This document shows, one piece after another, positions 37,860 to 51,273 of a DNA stretch of 57,500 bases (the stretch's first letter is position 1; each line of letters starts with the position of its first letter). Origin of the DNA: Symbiodinium natans (lineage: Eukaryota > Sar > Dinophyceae > Suessiales > Symbiodiniaceae); the NCBI GenBank assembly GCA_905221605.1, contig CAJNDS010002535.1, positions 532,501 to 590,000 on the forward strand. Reading direction: 5' to 3'. A program made the translations under genes and the position numbers. The notes beneath the pieces are model-generated. The model saw only the letters and a program-made list of their open reading frames with translations, was not told the origin of the DNA and did not search any database.

Positions 37860-40800
37860 CTTCCAAAACTTTAAGGATTTTAAGGAATTTAGGGGTTTTC
37901 CAAAATTTTAAAAGGACCACAAAATCCTTAAAATTTTGAAAGCCCGGACCTTTCAAAATTTTAAGGATTTTAAGGAATTTAAGGCCTTTTAAATTTCTTA
38001 AAATCCATAAAATCCTTAAAATTTTGAAAGAAAATTAAGTTATTTTCCGGAAAGAGGCAGGCCCATTTAAAATTTTAAAAATCCTTAAAATCCTTAAAAT
38101 CCTTAAAATTTTGAAAGGTTGGGGCTTTCAAATTTTTAAGGATTTTAAGGAATTTAAGGCCTTTTAAATTTCTTAAAATCCTTAAAATCCTTAAAATTTT
38201 GAAAGAAAATTAAATCATTTTCCGGAAAGAGGCAGGCCCATTTAAAATTTTAAAAAATCCTTAAAATCCTTAAAATCCTTAAAATTTTGAAAGCCCGGGC
38301 CTTTCAAAATTTTAAGGATTTTAAGGAATTTAAGGCCTTTTAAATTTCTTAAAATCCTTAAAATCCTTAAACTTTTGAAAGAAAATTTAATCATTTTCCG
38401 GAAAGAGGCAGGCCCATTTAAAATTTTAAAAATCCTTAAAATCCTTAAAATTTTGAAAGCCCGGGCCTTTCAAAATTTTAAGGATTTTAAGGAATTTAAG
38501 GCCTTTTAAATTTCTTAAAATCCTTAAAATCCTTAAAATTTTGAAAGAAAACTAAATTATTTTCCGGAAAGAGGCAGGCCCATTTAAAATTTTAAAAATC
38601 CTTAAAGTCCTTAAAAATCCTTAAAATTTTGAAAGGTTGGGCCTTTCAAAATTTTAAGGATTTTAAGGAATTTAAGGCCTTTTAAATTTCTTAAAATCCT
38701 TAAAATCCATAAAATCCTTAAAATTTTGAAAGAAAATTAAAATATTTTCCGGAAAGAGGCAGGCCCATTTAAAATTTTAAAAATCCTTAAAATCCTTAAA
38801 ATCCTTAAAATTTTGAAAGGTTGGGGCTTTCAAAATTTTAAGGATTTTAAGGAATTTAAGACCTTTTAAATTTCTTAAAATCCTTAAAATCCTTAAAATT
38901 TTGAAAGAAAACTAAATTATTTTCCGGAAAGAGGCCCATTTAAAATTTTAAAAATCCTTAAAATCCTTAAAATCCTTAAATTTTTGAAAGCCCAGGCCTT
39001 TCAAAAATTTAAGGATTTTAAGGAATTTAAGGCCTTTTAAATTTCTTAAAATCCTTAAAATCCTTAAAATTTTGAAAGAAAATTATATTATTTTCCGGAA
39101 AGAGGCAGGCCCATTTAAAATTTTAAAAATCCTTAAAATCCTTAAAATCCTTAAAATTTTGAAAGGTTGGGGCTTTCAAAATTTTAAGGATTTTAAGGAA
39201 TTTAACGCCTTCTAAATTTCTTAAAATCCTTAAAATCCTTACACATTTGAAAGAAAATTAAATTATTTTCCGGAAAGAGGCAGGCCCATTTAAAATTTTC
39301 AAAATCCTTAAAATCCCTAAAATCCTTAAAATTTTGAAAGCCCGGGCCTTTCAAAATTTTAAGGATTTTAAGGAATTTAAGGCCTTTTAAATTTCTTAAA
39401 ATCCTTAAAATCCTTAAAATCCTTAAAATTTTGAAAGAAAATTAAATAATTTTCCGGAAAGAGGCAGGCCCATTTAAAATTTTAAAAATCCTTAAAATCC
39501 TTAAAATCCTTAAAATTTTGAAAGCCCGGGCCTTTCAAAATTTTAAGGATTTTAAGGAATTTAAGGCCTTCTAAATTTCTTAAAATCCTTAAAATCCTTA
39601 AAATCCTTAAAATCCTTAAAATTTTGAAAGAAAATTAAAGTATTTTCCGGAAAGAGGCAGGCCCATTTAAAATTTTAAAAATCCTTAAAATCCTTAAAAT
39701 CCTTAAAAATTTGAAAGGTTGGGGCTTTCAAAATTTTAAGGATTTTAAGGATTTTAAGGATTTTAAGGATTCTTAAAATTTTAAATGGGCCTGACTCTTT
39801 CCGGAATATATTTTAATTTTATTTCAAAATTTTAAGGATTTTAAGGATTTTAAGAAATTTAAAAGGCGTTAAATTCCTTAAAATCCTTAAAATTTTGAAA
39901 GCCCCAACCTTTCAAAATTTTAAGGATTTTAAGGATTTTAAGGATTTTTAAAATTTTAAATGGGCCTGCCTCTTTCCGGGAAATAATTTAATTTTCTTTC
40001 AAAATTTTAAGGATTTTAAGGATTTTAAGAAATTTAAAAGGCCTTAAATTCCTTAAAATCCTTAAAATGAAAGGCCCGGGCTTTCAAAATTTTAAGGATT
40101 TTAAGGATTTTAAGGATTTTGAAAATTTTAAATGGGCCTGCCTCTTTCCGGAAAATGATTTAATTTTCTTTCAAAATTTTAAGGATTTTAAGGATTTTAA
40201 GAAATTGAAAAAGGCCTTAAATTCCTTAAAATCCTTAAAATTTTGAAGGGCCCGGGCTTTCAAATTTTTAAGGATTTTAAGGATTTTAAGGATTTTTAAA
40301 ATTTTAAATGGGCCTGCCTCTTTCCGGAAAATAACTTAATTTTCTTTCAAAATTTTAAGGATTTTATGGATTTTAAGGATTTTAAGAAATTTAAAAGGCG
40401 TTAAATTCCTTAAAATCCTTAAAATTTTGAATGGCCCGGGCTTTCAAAATTTTAAGGATTTTAAGGATTTTAAGGATTTTTAAAATTCTAAATGGGCCTG
40501 CCTCTTTCCGGAAAATAATTTAATTTTCTTTCAAAATTTTAAGGATTTTAAGGATTTTAAGAAATTTAGAAGGCGTTAAATTCCTTAAAATCCTTAAAAT
40601 TTTGAAAGCCCCAACCTTTCAAAATTTTAAGGATTTTAAGGATTTTAAGGATTTTTAAAATTTTAAATGGGCCTGCCTCTTTCCGGAAAATAATTTAATG
40701 TTCTTTCAAAATTTTAAGGATTTTAAGGATTTTAAGAAACTTAAAAGGCCTTAAATTCCTTAAAATCCTTAAAATTTTGAAAGGCCCGGGCTTTCAAAAT

Positions 40801-41735
40801 TTTAAGGATTTTAAGGATTTTAAGGATTTTTAAAATTTTAAATGGGCCTGCCTCTTTCCGGAAAATAATTTAATTTTCTTTCAAAATTTTAAGGATTTTA
40901 AGGATTTTAAGAAATTTAAAAGGCGTTAAATTCCTTAAAATCCTTAAAATTTTGAAAGGCCCAGGCTTTCAAAATTTTAAGGATTTTAATGATTTTTAAA
41001 ATTTTCAATGGGCCTGCCTCTTTCTGGAAAATGATTCAATTTTCTTTCAAAATTTTAAGGGTTTTAAGGATTTTAAGAAATTTAAAAGGCCTTAAATTCC
41101 TTAAAATCCTTAAAATGAAAGGCCCGGGCTTTCAAAATTTTAAGGATTTTAAGGATGTTAAGGGTTTCTAAAATTTTAAATGGGCCTGCCTCTTTCCGGA
41201 AAATGATTTAATTTTCTTTCAAAATTTTAAGGAGTTTAAGGATTTTAAGGATTTTAAGGATTTTTAAAATTTTAAATGGGCCTGCCTCTTTCTGGAAAAT
41301 GATTTAATTTTCTTTCAAAATTTTAAGGATTTTAAGGATTTTAAGAAATTTAAAAGGCCTTAAATTCCTTAAAATCCTTAAAATTTTGAAAGGCCCGGGC
41401 TTTCAAAATTTTAAGGATTTTCAGGATTTTAAGGATTTTTAAAATTTTAAATGGGCCTGCCTCTTTCCGGAAAATGATTTAATTTTCTTTCAAAATTTTA
41501 AGGATTTTAAGGATTTTAAGAAATTTAAAAGGCCTTAAATTCCTTAAAATCCTTAAAGTTTTGAAAGGTCCGGGCTTTTAAAATTTTAAGGGTTTTCAGG
41601 ATTTTAAGGATTTTTAAAATTTTAAATGGGCCTGACTTTTCCGGAAAATAAATTCATTTTCCAATAGTTTTACTGAGTTTAATTTTTTTTTATTTAAATG
41701 GGCCTGACCCTTTCCGGAAAATACTTGAATATTAG
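37860..41735. repeat. AT-rich satellite of ~175 bp monomers arranged as a giant inverted repeat
   Basis: Left of about 39735 each monomer reads TTTTCCGGAAAGAGGCAGGC, CCATTTAAAATTTTAAAAAT and runs of CCTTAAAAT. Right of it the same monomers are in reverse complement (AAATGGGCCTGCCTCTTTCC). About ten monomers lie on each side. Each monomer also holds an internal palindrome, CTTTCAAAATTTTAAGG around GGGCCC. There is no coding. Confidence 0.92.
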
Positions 41736-42000
41736 TTTAAATTTTGATAGATTTTCAGGAAACTAGGGGCATTTCAATATTTGGAAAGGCCATGAAGTTC
41801 CATGGGTACGTTATATTTTTGGATTTTTGTTTGTAATTTTTAGCAAATAAACCATTTAAGTTTTTTTTGCAATTTTCCTGAAATTCTGAAAGCCTAGGCC
41901 TTACAAGAAAAATATAAAAAAAAAAAAACAGCAACAAAAATACTCATTTAAAATATTTAAATGCGCTTCTTAGTCCTTTTCAACAAGAACATTTTGTTTT
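41736..42000. other. AT-rich junction, no gene
   Basis: This unique AT-rich sequence with poly-T and poly-A tracts marks the end of the satellite. Short frames here are low complexity. Confidence 0.6.
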
Positions 42001-42360
42001 GTTAATTCATAAGGCTTGTAAAAAAAGCCGGGGGTCCGGGGACGAGCGTTATCAAAAGCATTCCCCTTGAATATTTCTTCCGCGAAACTTTTCTCCCGCG
42101 AATTTTGGCGGGAGAAATTCCCGCGAGCTCTCCCTTGAGTTTTCCTGGTTTTCCCGTGGTTTCCCTTTGATGTTTTTTTTGGTTTCCCTTCAGTTTCCCG
42201 TGAGAGTCAAATCTTCCTTTTACTGTTCCTTTGGACTTCCCTTTGGACTTCCCTTGGTTTTCCCTCGGATCCCCTTCGAAATTAAAACGTATCCCGCGAG
42301 AAATCTCGCAAGACTTCACAAATAAGGGCTTCCTTTTCCCACGGGATTTCCCGCGAAGCA
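42001..42360. other. TTTCCCTTTGG-rich stretch
   Basis: Pyrimidine-rich words TTCCCTTTG, GGTTTTCCC and GACTTCCC recur irregularly. The long minus-strand frame 42002-42538 is Lys/Gly/Arg-rich and follows this bias, so I do not call it a gene. Confidence 0.55.
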
Positions 42361-42712
42361 GGCCGTAGGCCCCGAGCTGTGGCTGTAGTCTGCAGGCCCC
42401 CGAGCTCTCTGACTGTAGAGTCTCCAGGCCCCCGGGCTCGCTGTAGTCACCAGGGTCCCGGGCTGTCTGGCTGTAGTCTGCAGGGCCCCGAGCTCTCTGA
42501 CTGTAGAGTCTCCAGGCCCGCGGGCTCGCTGTAGTCACCAGGGTCCCGGGCTGTCTGGCTGTAGTCTGCAGGTTCCGAGCTCTCTGACTGTAGTCTCCAG
42601 GCCCCCAATCTCTCTCGCTGTAGTCACCAGGCCTCCGGGCTGTCTGGCTGTAGTCTGCAGGCCCCCGAGCTCTCTGACTGTAGTCTCCAGCCCCCCGGGC
42701 TCTCGTGCTTGC
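42361..42712. repeat. minisatellite of ~28-30 bp CTGTAGTCTGCAGGCCCCCG units
   Basis: About a dozen units alternate GAGCTCTCTGACTGTAG, GGGCTCGCTGTAGTCACCAG and GGGCTGTCTGGCTGTAGTC, forming a three-unit higher-order pattern. Confidence 0.85.
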
Positions 42713-42719
42713 TTGGGTT

Positions 42720-43560
42720 TATATTGTTTTTTACTTAATTAGATTGACTTAAGTAATTTAAATAATAATTTAAAGAATTTAAGTATCGAAATTTATTTAA
42801 ATAATTAAATAACATAAATATGACGGGCAGGTTTCGGATTTAAATTACTTAAGTTATTTAATTCGGCCTGGAATTAAATAATGTGAATAATTTGTAAATA
42901 ATATCAACAATTTACATAATTTAAATAATTGAAATAGTTTAAATAATTTAAATATTCTAAATAATTTAAATAATTTAAATCCGAAAAGGGGGGGACCACC
43001 CCCCCCTGCCCCCTAAGACTTAAATAATTCAAATAACTTAAATCCGAAACCTCCCCGTCTTATTTACACTTTTTAAATTATTCAATTCTGGGGAGGGGGG
43101 GTGGTCCCCCCCCCCTTTCGGATTTAAATCATTTTTATTATTTAAACTATTTAAATTCTTTAAATCGCCTGGGAATCAAATAATTTAAATTTGAATATGA
43201 CGGGCAGGTTTCGGATTTAAAATATTTAAATTATCGAATTCGGCCGGGATTTAAATAATTTAAATAATTTAAACAATTATTTAAGGCTTCGAACGGATTT
43301 AAATTATTTACATAATTTCAATAATTTCAATAATTTCAATAATTTCAATAATTTCAATAATTTAAATCCGAAAAGGGGGGGGGGGCCACCCGCTGCCCCC
43401 TAAGGATTAAACAATTTAAATAATTTAAATCCGAAACCTCCCCGTCTTATTTAAATTATTTAATTATTTAATTCTGGGGAGGGGGGGTGGTCCCCCCCCC
43501 CCTTTCGGATTTAAATTTTTAAAATTATTAGATTGTTTAAAATATTTGAATTATTTAAAT
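42720..43560. repeat. TTTAAATAATTTAAAT block with G-run/C-run hairpins
   Basis: The AT matrix repeats AATAATTTAAAT. Two copies of CCGAAAAGGGGGGG...CCACCC and two of GTGGTCCCCCCCCC...TTTCGG form head-to-tail inverted pairs. GACGGGCAGGTTTCGG also recurs. There is no coding. Confidence 0.8.
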
Positions 43561-43618
43561 TATGGCACGGCTCTACTGACACATATTCCGCGGAAAGATT
43601 GTCATGTTTTTGGTGAAA

Positions 43619-43762
43619 TTTACGAACACTTACCCCCCGATAAGCAAGATCTTGGAGCCACTCCGCGTACTCAGCCTTTAAGAGTTTAAGGGGGTTTCAA
43701 ATTCAGGGATACTTATATTTGCTCCTTTAAACTTACGAACACTTACCCCCCGATAAGCAAGA
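43619..43762. repeat. 30 bp direct repeat
   Basis: TTACGAACACTTACCCCCCG plus ATAAGCAAGA occurs at 43619-43648 and 43733-43762, 114 bp apart. The spacer is unique. Confidence 0.9.
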
Positions 43763-43965
43763 CTTGGAACCTGCAGACAACAACAAACAGGTCTGTCGCA
43801 AAACCGCGACCATTGATACATACCCCCTGTAGCGGGGTATGTCGCGTATGTGGGCCGCGGCCCGGTTACAAGCAATTAATATTGGCACGCGGCCATTTGT
43901 TTGCAAGAAACAGGGGTCTGCATACCGCAGCAAAACATAAACACATGATGACGATGCGAACAACT

Positions 43966-44060
43966 GACTAGATGATGAAGATGATGAGGATGAACAAGAT
44001 CAAGGAGCTGATGAAGATGATGAAGATGATGAAGATGATGATGCTGCTGGGAAAGCTTTA
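43966..44060. repeat. GATGAA/GATGAT trinucleotide-rich tract
   Basis: This is an imperfect GAT/AAG repeat. The plus-strand Met/Lys-rich frame here is a product of it. Confidence 0.75.
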
Positions 44061-44989
44061 TGCAATTGATGCACTGAAGTTATGCCAGTACAATGAAAGG
44101 ACTCATGCAGATGAAGAGTGTGATGACAATGATGATAGAGCTTTGCGCTTTATTTTGTCACCCCGTCTCCTTGCTTCCTGTCTCTTCTCTTCTTTCTAGT
44201 ACCCTTCCAGAAAAATGGCATCCTTGTTCTCTCGCCTCTCTCACTTCCCTTTCCCTTCTCTCTTTCTGTTAATTTTTGACTGATGAACAACAAGAAAGAA
44301 ACTTGCAGGATAAAACAGTGGCAGGGTAAGCAGACGTTGCGCGTGGACCTTGCCGTACTTCATCATATCCCTCTTCTCGGCCCATCTCTTCTGCTCTTTT
44401 CCTTACTCTTCTCCTTTTCATAATTATTCCTCTTTAGTTGTTCTTATCTGGAAAAGAAAGAGGGAAGGGAGAGATAAGGGAGGGAGGATAGATAAAGAAG
44501 AGTGCCATCTTCTCTGCGCCTTGTTTTGTCTCTCCCCTTTCTCTATTCATCTCTCTTCTATTCTTTTCTTTGCTGTTCTATTGAAATTGGATTCCCTGTA
44601 TCTCTCCTCTGTCCTTCTCTCTCGCTCCTCTTCTCCTGTTCCCCTCTAAACGATTGCTCTTTACAGATAGGTGCCCTCCCTCCTCGTCAGGAAATCTCTT
44701 TTCGCTTATTTTGCTTTTTGAAGCGAATAAAACAACGGATAAGAGAGGAAAGGGAATGACTAAGTAAAGACAGGAGCTCTTCAATAGGTCTCTTTTCCCT
44801 TATTTTGCTTTTTGAATCGAAGAAAACAACAGATAAGAAGAGAGGAAAGGGAATGACTAAGTAAAGAGAGGAGCTCTTCAATTTCCCTCCCTATATCTGA
44901 TGTTACTTTTCCTTCTTGGGCGGTGCCCTTCTTTCTCCCTTGAAGATGCAGAAAACGATCAGGAAGGGCACCCGTTCCATCGCCCGTAT

Positions 44990-45358
44990 ATAGACAGAGA
45001 TAAATCATGAGCATCAGCTGGGTTTGCTGCCGATCCACAATGGGCGTCCCTTTTAATCGCCTTCTGTGTCTTGAAACGAGCAAAAGGGGCACCCTTACTA
45101 AGTGTTTTCTTGTAGTGTCCCTTTTCTTCGCTTGAAGACGCAGAAAACGATCCAAAAAGGACACCCGTTCCATCGCCCATATATGGGGACAGAGATAAAT
45201 CATGACTGCCAATCCAAAATGGGCGCCCCTTTTAATCGCTTGCTGTGTCTTCAAACGAGCAAAAGGGACAGCCTAAGTGTTTCCTTGTGGTGTCCCTTTT
45301 CTTCGCTTGAAGATGCAGAAAACGATCTAAAAGGACACCTGTTCCATCGCCCATATAT

Positions 45359-45406
<48 letters not shown>

Positions 45407-45593
45407 TGAGCATCAGCTGGGTTGGCTGCCAATCCAAAATGGGCGCCCCTTTTAATCGCTTGCTGTGTCTTCAAACGAGCAAAAGGGGCACCCTAAGTGT
45501 TTTCTTGTGGTGTCCCTTTTCTTCGCTTGAAGATGCAGAAAACGATCTAAAAGGACACCTGTTCCATCGCCCATATAGAGGGAGAGAGAGGGG

Positions 45594-45657
<64 letters not shown>

Positions 45658-45827
45658 ATGAGCATCAGCTGGGTTGGCTGCCAATCCAAAACGGGCGTCC
45701 CTTTTAATCGCTTTCTGTGTCTTCAAACGAGCAAAAGGGACACCCTAAGTGCTTTCTTGTGGGGTGTCCCTTTTCCTCGCTTGAGGATGCAGAAAACGAT
45801 CAAAAAAGGACACCCATTCCATCGCCC

Positions 45828-45864
<37 letters not shown>

Positions 45865-47330
45865 AAAGAAGAATCATGAGCATCAGCTGGGTTGGCTGCC
45901 AATCCAAAATGGACGTCCCTTTTAATCGCTTTCTGTGTCTTCAAACGAGCAAAAGGGACACCCTAAGTGCTTTCTTGTGGGGTGATCTCTCCTCTCTCCT
46001 TTCTCTCTCCCTTCTCTTCTCTTGTTCTCCTTTAAATCTCAAAAACACACAAAAGGAAGCTTCTTTTCCTTGTTGAATGAAGAATGAAAAAAGAAGAAAA
46101 GAGATAGGGAAAGAAATTGAAGAGCTCCACTGCCTATTGGTTCATTCCATTTCCTCTCTTTCTATGTGTTGTTTTCCTTGTCGTTTCAGAAAGCAAGCAA
46201 AATAAGGGCAAGGGGGCTTCCTGAAGAGGAGAGAGGGCACCTATCTGCGAAGAGGTCTTGTCCTTTTTAAGAATAGAGGGAAAAGGGAGAGACAAGGAAG
46301 GGAGAGATGATAGACAAAGAAGAGCGCCATCTTCTTTGCGCCTTGTTGTGTTCCTCCGTCTCCTTGTTTCTTGTCTCCTCTCTTCTGTTCAGTACCCTTC
46401 CAGAAAATTAAAATGGCCTCCTTGTTGTCTCTCCTCTCTCACTTCCCTTTCCCTTCTCTCCTTCTGTTTCCGTTTAACTGATAAAGCGCAAGACAGGTAT
46501 GATAAAGCAGTAGAAGGTAAAGCAGAGGGTGACTCCTTGCGCTTGGACCTTGCCGTACTTCATCATGTCCCTCTTCTCGGCCTATCTCTTCTGCTCTTTT
46601 CCTTACTCTTCTCCTTTTCATAAATTCTTCCTCTTTAGTTGTTCTTATTTCGAAAAGAAAGAGGGAAGGGAGAGATAAGGGAGATAGGATAGATAAATAA
46701 GTAAAGACAGGAGCTCTTCAATAGGTGCCCTCCCTCCTCTTCAGGAAATCTCTTTTCCCTTATTTTGCATTTTGAAGCGAAGAAAACAACAGATAAGAAG
46801 AGAGGAAAGGGAATGACTAAGTAAAGAGAGGAGCTCTTCAATTTCCCTCCCTATATCTGATGTTACTTTTCCTTCTTGGGCGGTGCCCTTCCTTCTCCCT
46901 TGAAGATGCAGAAAACGATCAGGAAGGACACCCGTTCCATCGCCCATATATAGACAGAGATAAATCATGAGCATCAGCTGGGTTTGCTGCCGATCCAAAA
47001 TGGGCGTCCCTTTTAATCGCTTTCTGTGTCTTGAAACGAGCAAAAGGGGCACCCTTACTAAGTGTTTTCTTGTGGTGTCCCTTTTCTTCGCTTGAAGATG
47101 CAGAAAACGATCCAAAAAGGACACCCGTTCCATCGCCCATATATGGGGAGAGAGATAAATCATGAGCATCAGCTGGGTTTGCTGCCAATCCAAAACGGGC
47201 GTCCCTTTTAATCGCTTGCTGTGTCTTCAAACGAGCAAAAGGGACACCCTAAGTGCTTTCTTGTGGGGTGTCCCTTTTCCTCGCTTGAAGATGCAGAAAA
47301 CGATCAAAAAGGACACCCGTTCCATCGCCC

Positions 47331-47409
<79 letters not shown>

Positions 47410-47820
47410 AAAAGAATCATGAGCATCAGCTGGGTTGGCTGCCAATCCAAAATGGACGTCCCTTTTAATCGCTTTCTGTGTCTTCAAACTAGCAAAAGGG
47501 ACACCCTAAGTGCTTTCTTGTGGGGTGTCCCTTTTCCTCGCTTGAAGATGCAGAAAACGATCAAAAAGGACACCCATTCCATCGCCCATATATATATATA
47601 GAGAGAGAGAGGGAGAAAAACAAAATCATGAGCATCAGCTGGGTTGGCTGCCAATCCAAAATGGACGTCCCTTTTAATCGCTTTCTGTGTCTTCAAACGA
47701 AGAAAAGAAAACACTTAGGTTCCTCACTTGAAGATGCAGGAAACGGCCCAACAAGGACACCTGTTCCATCGCCCATATATGGAGAGAGAGAGAGAGGGAG
47801 AAAGGAAAAAATCATGAGCA
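44990..47820. repeat. ~200 bp hairpin monomers with (GA)n tracts, first cluster
   Basis: The word ATCATGAGCATCAGCTGGG starts monomers at about 45006, 45404, 45657, 45874, 46966, 47160, 47417, 47628 and 47813. Each has an arm GTCCCTTTTAATCGCTTTC and an opposing arm that is nearly its reverse complement, separated by about 20 bp. CCATCGCCCATATAT and a (GA)n run of variable length follow. Confidence 0.88.
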
Positions 47821-48959
47821 TCAGCTGGGTTTGCTTACATGTTCATTGTTATTCCTTTTGTTTTTCTAACGGAAATGAACAAGAGAAGAGAAAAATAAGA
47901 ACCAGAGGAAAGATGAAAACGAGCACCATCTTCTCTTTGCCTGATTTTTGCATTTCGCCTGTCCTCATTTCTCTTCCATTCTTTTCATTGCTCTTCCATT
48001 TAGAGTTGCATTCCTGTTGATCTCTCCTCTCTCCTTTCTCTCTCCCTTCTCTTCTCTTGTTCTCCTTTAAATCTCAAAAACACACAAAAGGAAGCTTCTT
48101 TTCCTTGTTGAATGAAGAATGAAAAAAGAAGAAAAGAGATAGGGAAAGAAATTGAAGAGCTCCACTGCCTATTGGTTCATTCCATTTCCTCTCTTTCTAT
48201 GTGTTGTTTTCCTTGTCGTTTCAGAAAGCAAGCAAAATAAGGGCAAGGGGGCTTCCTGGAGAGGAGAGAGGGCACCTATCTGCGAAGAGGTCTTGTCCTT
48301 TTTAAGAATAGAGGGAAAAGGGAGAGACAAGGAAGGGAGAGATGATAGACAAAGAAGAGTGCCATCTTCTTTGCGCCTTGTTGTGTTCCTCCGTCTCCTT
48401 GTTTCTTGTCTCCTCTCTTCTGTTCAGTACCCTTCCAGAAAATTAAAATGGCCTCCTTGTTGTCTCTCCTCTCTCACTTCCCTTTCCCTTCTCTCCTTCT
48501 GTTTCCGTTTAACTGAGAAAGCACAAGACAGGTATGATAAAGCAGTGGAAGGTAAAGCAGAGGGTGACTCCTTGCGCTTGGACCTTGCCGTACTTCATCA
48601 TGTCCCTCTTCTCGGCCTATCTCTTCTGCTCTTTTCCTTACTCTTCTCCTTTTCATAAATTCTTCCTCTTTAGTTGTTCTTATTTCGAAAAGAAAGAGGG
48701 AAGGGAGAGATAAGGGAGATAGGATAGATAAAGAAGAGTGCCATCTTCTCAGCGCCTCGTTTTGTCTCTCTCTCTTCTCTATTCATCTCTCTTCTATTCT
48801 TTTCTTTGCTATTCCATTGAAATTGGATTCCTGTTATCTCTCCCCTCTCCTTCTCTCTCGCTCCTCTTCTCCTGTTCCCCTAAATGACAAAAAACACAAG
48901 AAAGGAAGAACAAGAGGGGCATGTGTTGCAATAAAGCAGGAAGGGAATTGAAGAGCTCC

Positions 48960-49365
48960 TCTCGCTACTTTCTCATGCCCTTTCCTTTCTATCTACCACA
49001 ATCTACCACACCAAAACACGACTCTCAGCTTCCAAATATACTTCATCATGGGGAGAAGGGACATACTTCATCACAGACTTGGCCCACAGGGAGAGGGGAT
49101 ATACTTCATCGCGCTGCTGGGGGGCTGGATCACAAACATGGCCCACGGGGCGAGGGGACATACTTCAGCCACAAAGAGAGGGAACCTACTTCATCACGCT
49201 GGTGGGATGCTGGATCACAGACCTGGCCTACGGGGAGAGGGGACATGCTTCATCACAAATTTGGCCCACGGGGAGAGGGGACATACTTCATCACAAATTT
49301 GGCCCGCGGGGAGAAGGGACATACTTCATCACAGACTTGGCTCACAGGAGGCGCCAAAATAATCT
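48960..49365. repeat. ~38 bp GGGACATACTTCATCACA minisatellite
   Basis: About nine units combine GGGGAGAGGGGACATACTTC with ATCACAAATTTGGCCCAC, some carrying insertions. Open frames are present in several phases because the unit lacks stops. Confidence 0.85.
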
Positions 49366-50399
49366 AAATAAACTAATTATTCAAATCCATTGGTTCCTCT
49401 GGAAACCCAACCATTTAAATAATTTAAAGAATTTAATTATTCAAATACCTGGATTTAAATATTTTAGTTCTGGGGCGTCCCATCAAAAGGGAATAGGGAG
49501 AGACAAGGGAGAGATGATATATATATAGAGCTTTGCGCTTTATTTTGTCACTCCGTCTCCTTGCTTCCTGTCTCTTCTCTTCTTTCCAGTACCCTTCCAG
49601 AAAAATGGCATCCTTGTTCTCTCTCCTCTCTCACTTCCCTTTCCCTTCTCTCTTTCTGTTACTTTTTGACTGATGAACAACAAGAAAGGAACTTGCAGGA
49701 TAAAACAGTGGCAGGGTAAGCAGAGGTTGCGCGTGGACCTTGCCGTACTTCATCATATCCCTCTTCTCGGCCTATCTCTTCTGCTCCTTCCCTTACTCTT
49801 CTCCTTTTCATAATTATTCCTCGTTAGTTGTTCTTATCTGGAAAAGAAAGAGGGAAGGGAGAGATAAGGGAGGGAGGATAGATAAAGAAGAGTGCCGTCT
49901 TCTCTGCGCCTTGTTTTGTCTCTCCCTCTTCTCTATTCATCTCTCTTCGATTCTTTTCTTTGCTGTTCTATTGAAATTGGATTCCCTGTATCTCTCCTCT
50001 GTCCTTCTCTCTCGCTCCTCTTCTCCTGTTCCCCTCTAAACGATTGCTCTTTACAGATAGGTGCCCTCCCTCCTCTTCAGGAAATCTCTTTTCGCTTATT
50101 TTGCTTTTTGAAGCGAATAAAACAACGGATAAGAGAGGAAAGGGAATGACTAAGTAAAGACAGGAGCTCTTCAATAGGTGCCCTCCCTCCTCTTCAGGAA
50201 ATCTCTTTTCCCTTATTTTGCATTTTGAAGCGAAGAAAACAACAGATAAGAAGAGAGGAAAGGGAATGACTAAGTAAAGAGAGGAGCTCTTCAATTTCCC
50301 TCCCTATATCTGATGTTACTTTTCCTTCTTGGGCGGTGCCCTTCCTTCTCCCTTGAAGATGCAGAAAACGATCAGGAAGGACACCCGTTCCATCGCCCA

Positions 50400-50791
50400 T
50401 ATATAGACAGAGATAAATCATGAGCATCAGCTGGGTTTGCTGCCGATCCAAAATGGGCGTCCCTTTTAATCGCTTTCTGTGTCTTGAAACAAAAGGGGCA
50501 GCAAAAGGGACACCCTTACTAAGTGTTTTCTTGCGGTGTCCCTTTTCTTCGCTTGAAGATGCAGAAACGATCCAAAAAGGACACCCGTTCCATCGCCCAT
50601 ATATGGGGAGAGAGATAAATCATGAGCATCAGCTGGGTTTGCTGCCAATCCAAAATGGGCGTCCCTTTTAATCGCTTGCTGTGTCTTCAAACGAGCAAAA
50701 GGGACACCCTAAGTGCTTTCTTGTGGGGTGTCCCTTTTCCTCGCTTGAAGATGCAGAAAACGATCAAAAAAGGACACCCATTCCATCGCCC

Positions 50792-50832
<41 letters not shown>

Positions 50833-51011
50833 AAAAAAGAATCATGAGCATCAGCTGGGTTGGCTGCCAATCCAAAATGGGCGTCCCTTTAATCGCTTTC
50901 TGTGTCTTCAAACGAGCAAAAGGGACACCCTAAGTGCTTTCTTGTGCGGTGTCCCTTTTCCTTGCTTGGAGATGCAGAAAACGATCAAAAAGGACACCCA
51001 TTCCATCGCCC

Positions 51012-51048
<37 letters not shown>

Positions 51049-51226
51049 AAAAAAATCATGAGCATCAGCTGGGTTGGCTGCCAATCCAAAATGGACGTCC
51101 CTTTTAATCGCTTTCTGTGTCTTCAAACAAGCAAAAGGGACACCCTAAGTGCTTTCTTGTGGGGTGTCCCTTTTCCTCGCTTGAAGATGCAGAAAACGAT
51201 CAAAAAGGGCACCCATTCCATCGCCC

Positions 51227-51273
<47 letters not shown>

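Noticed and set aside
37860-41735. Calling the satellite a centromere
   Set aside because: Monomer size and AT content fit, but nothing in the sequence alone shows kinetochore function, and dinoflagellate-like centromeres are poorly defined.
42002-42538. 178-codon minus-strand frame as a gene
   Set aside because: Half is the CTGTAGTC minisatellite and the rest a TTTCCC-biased stretch coding for Lys/Gly/Arg runs.
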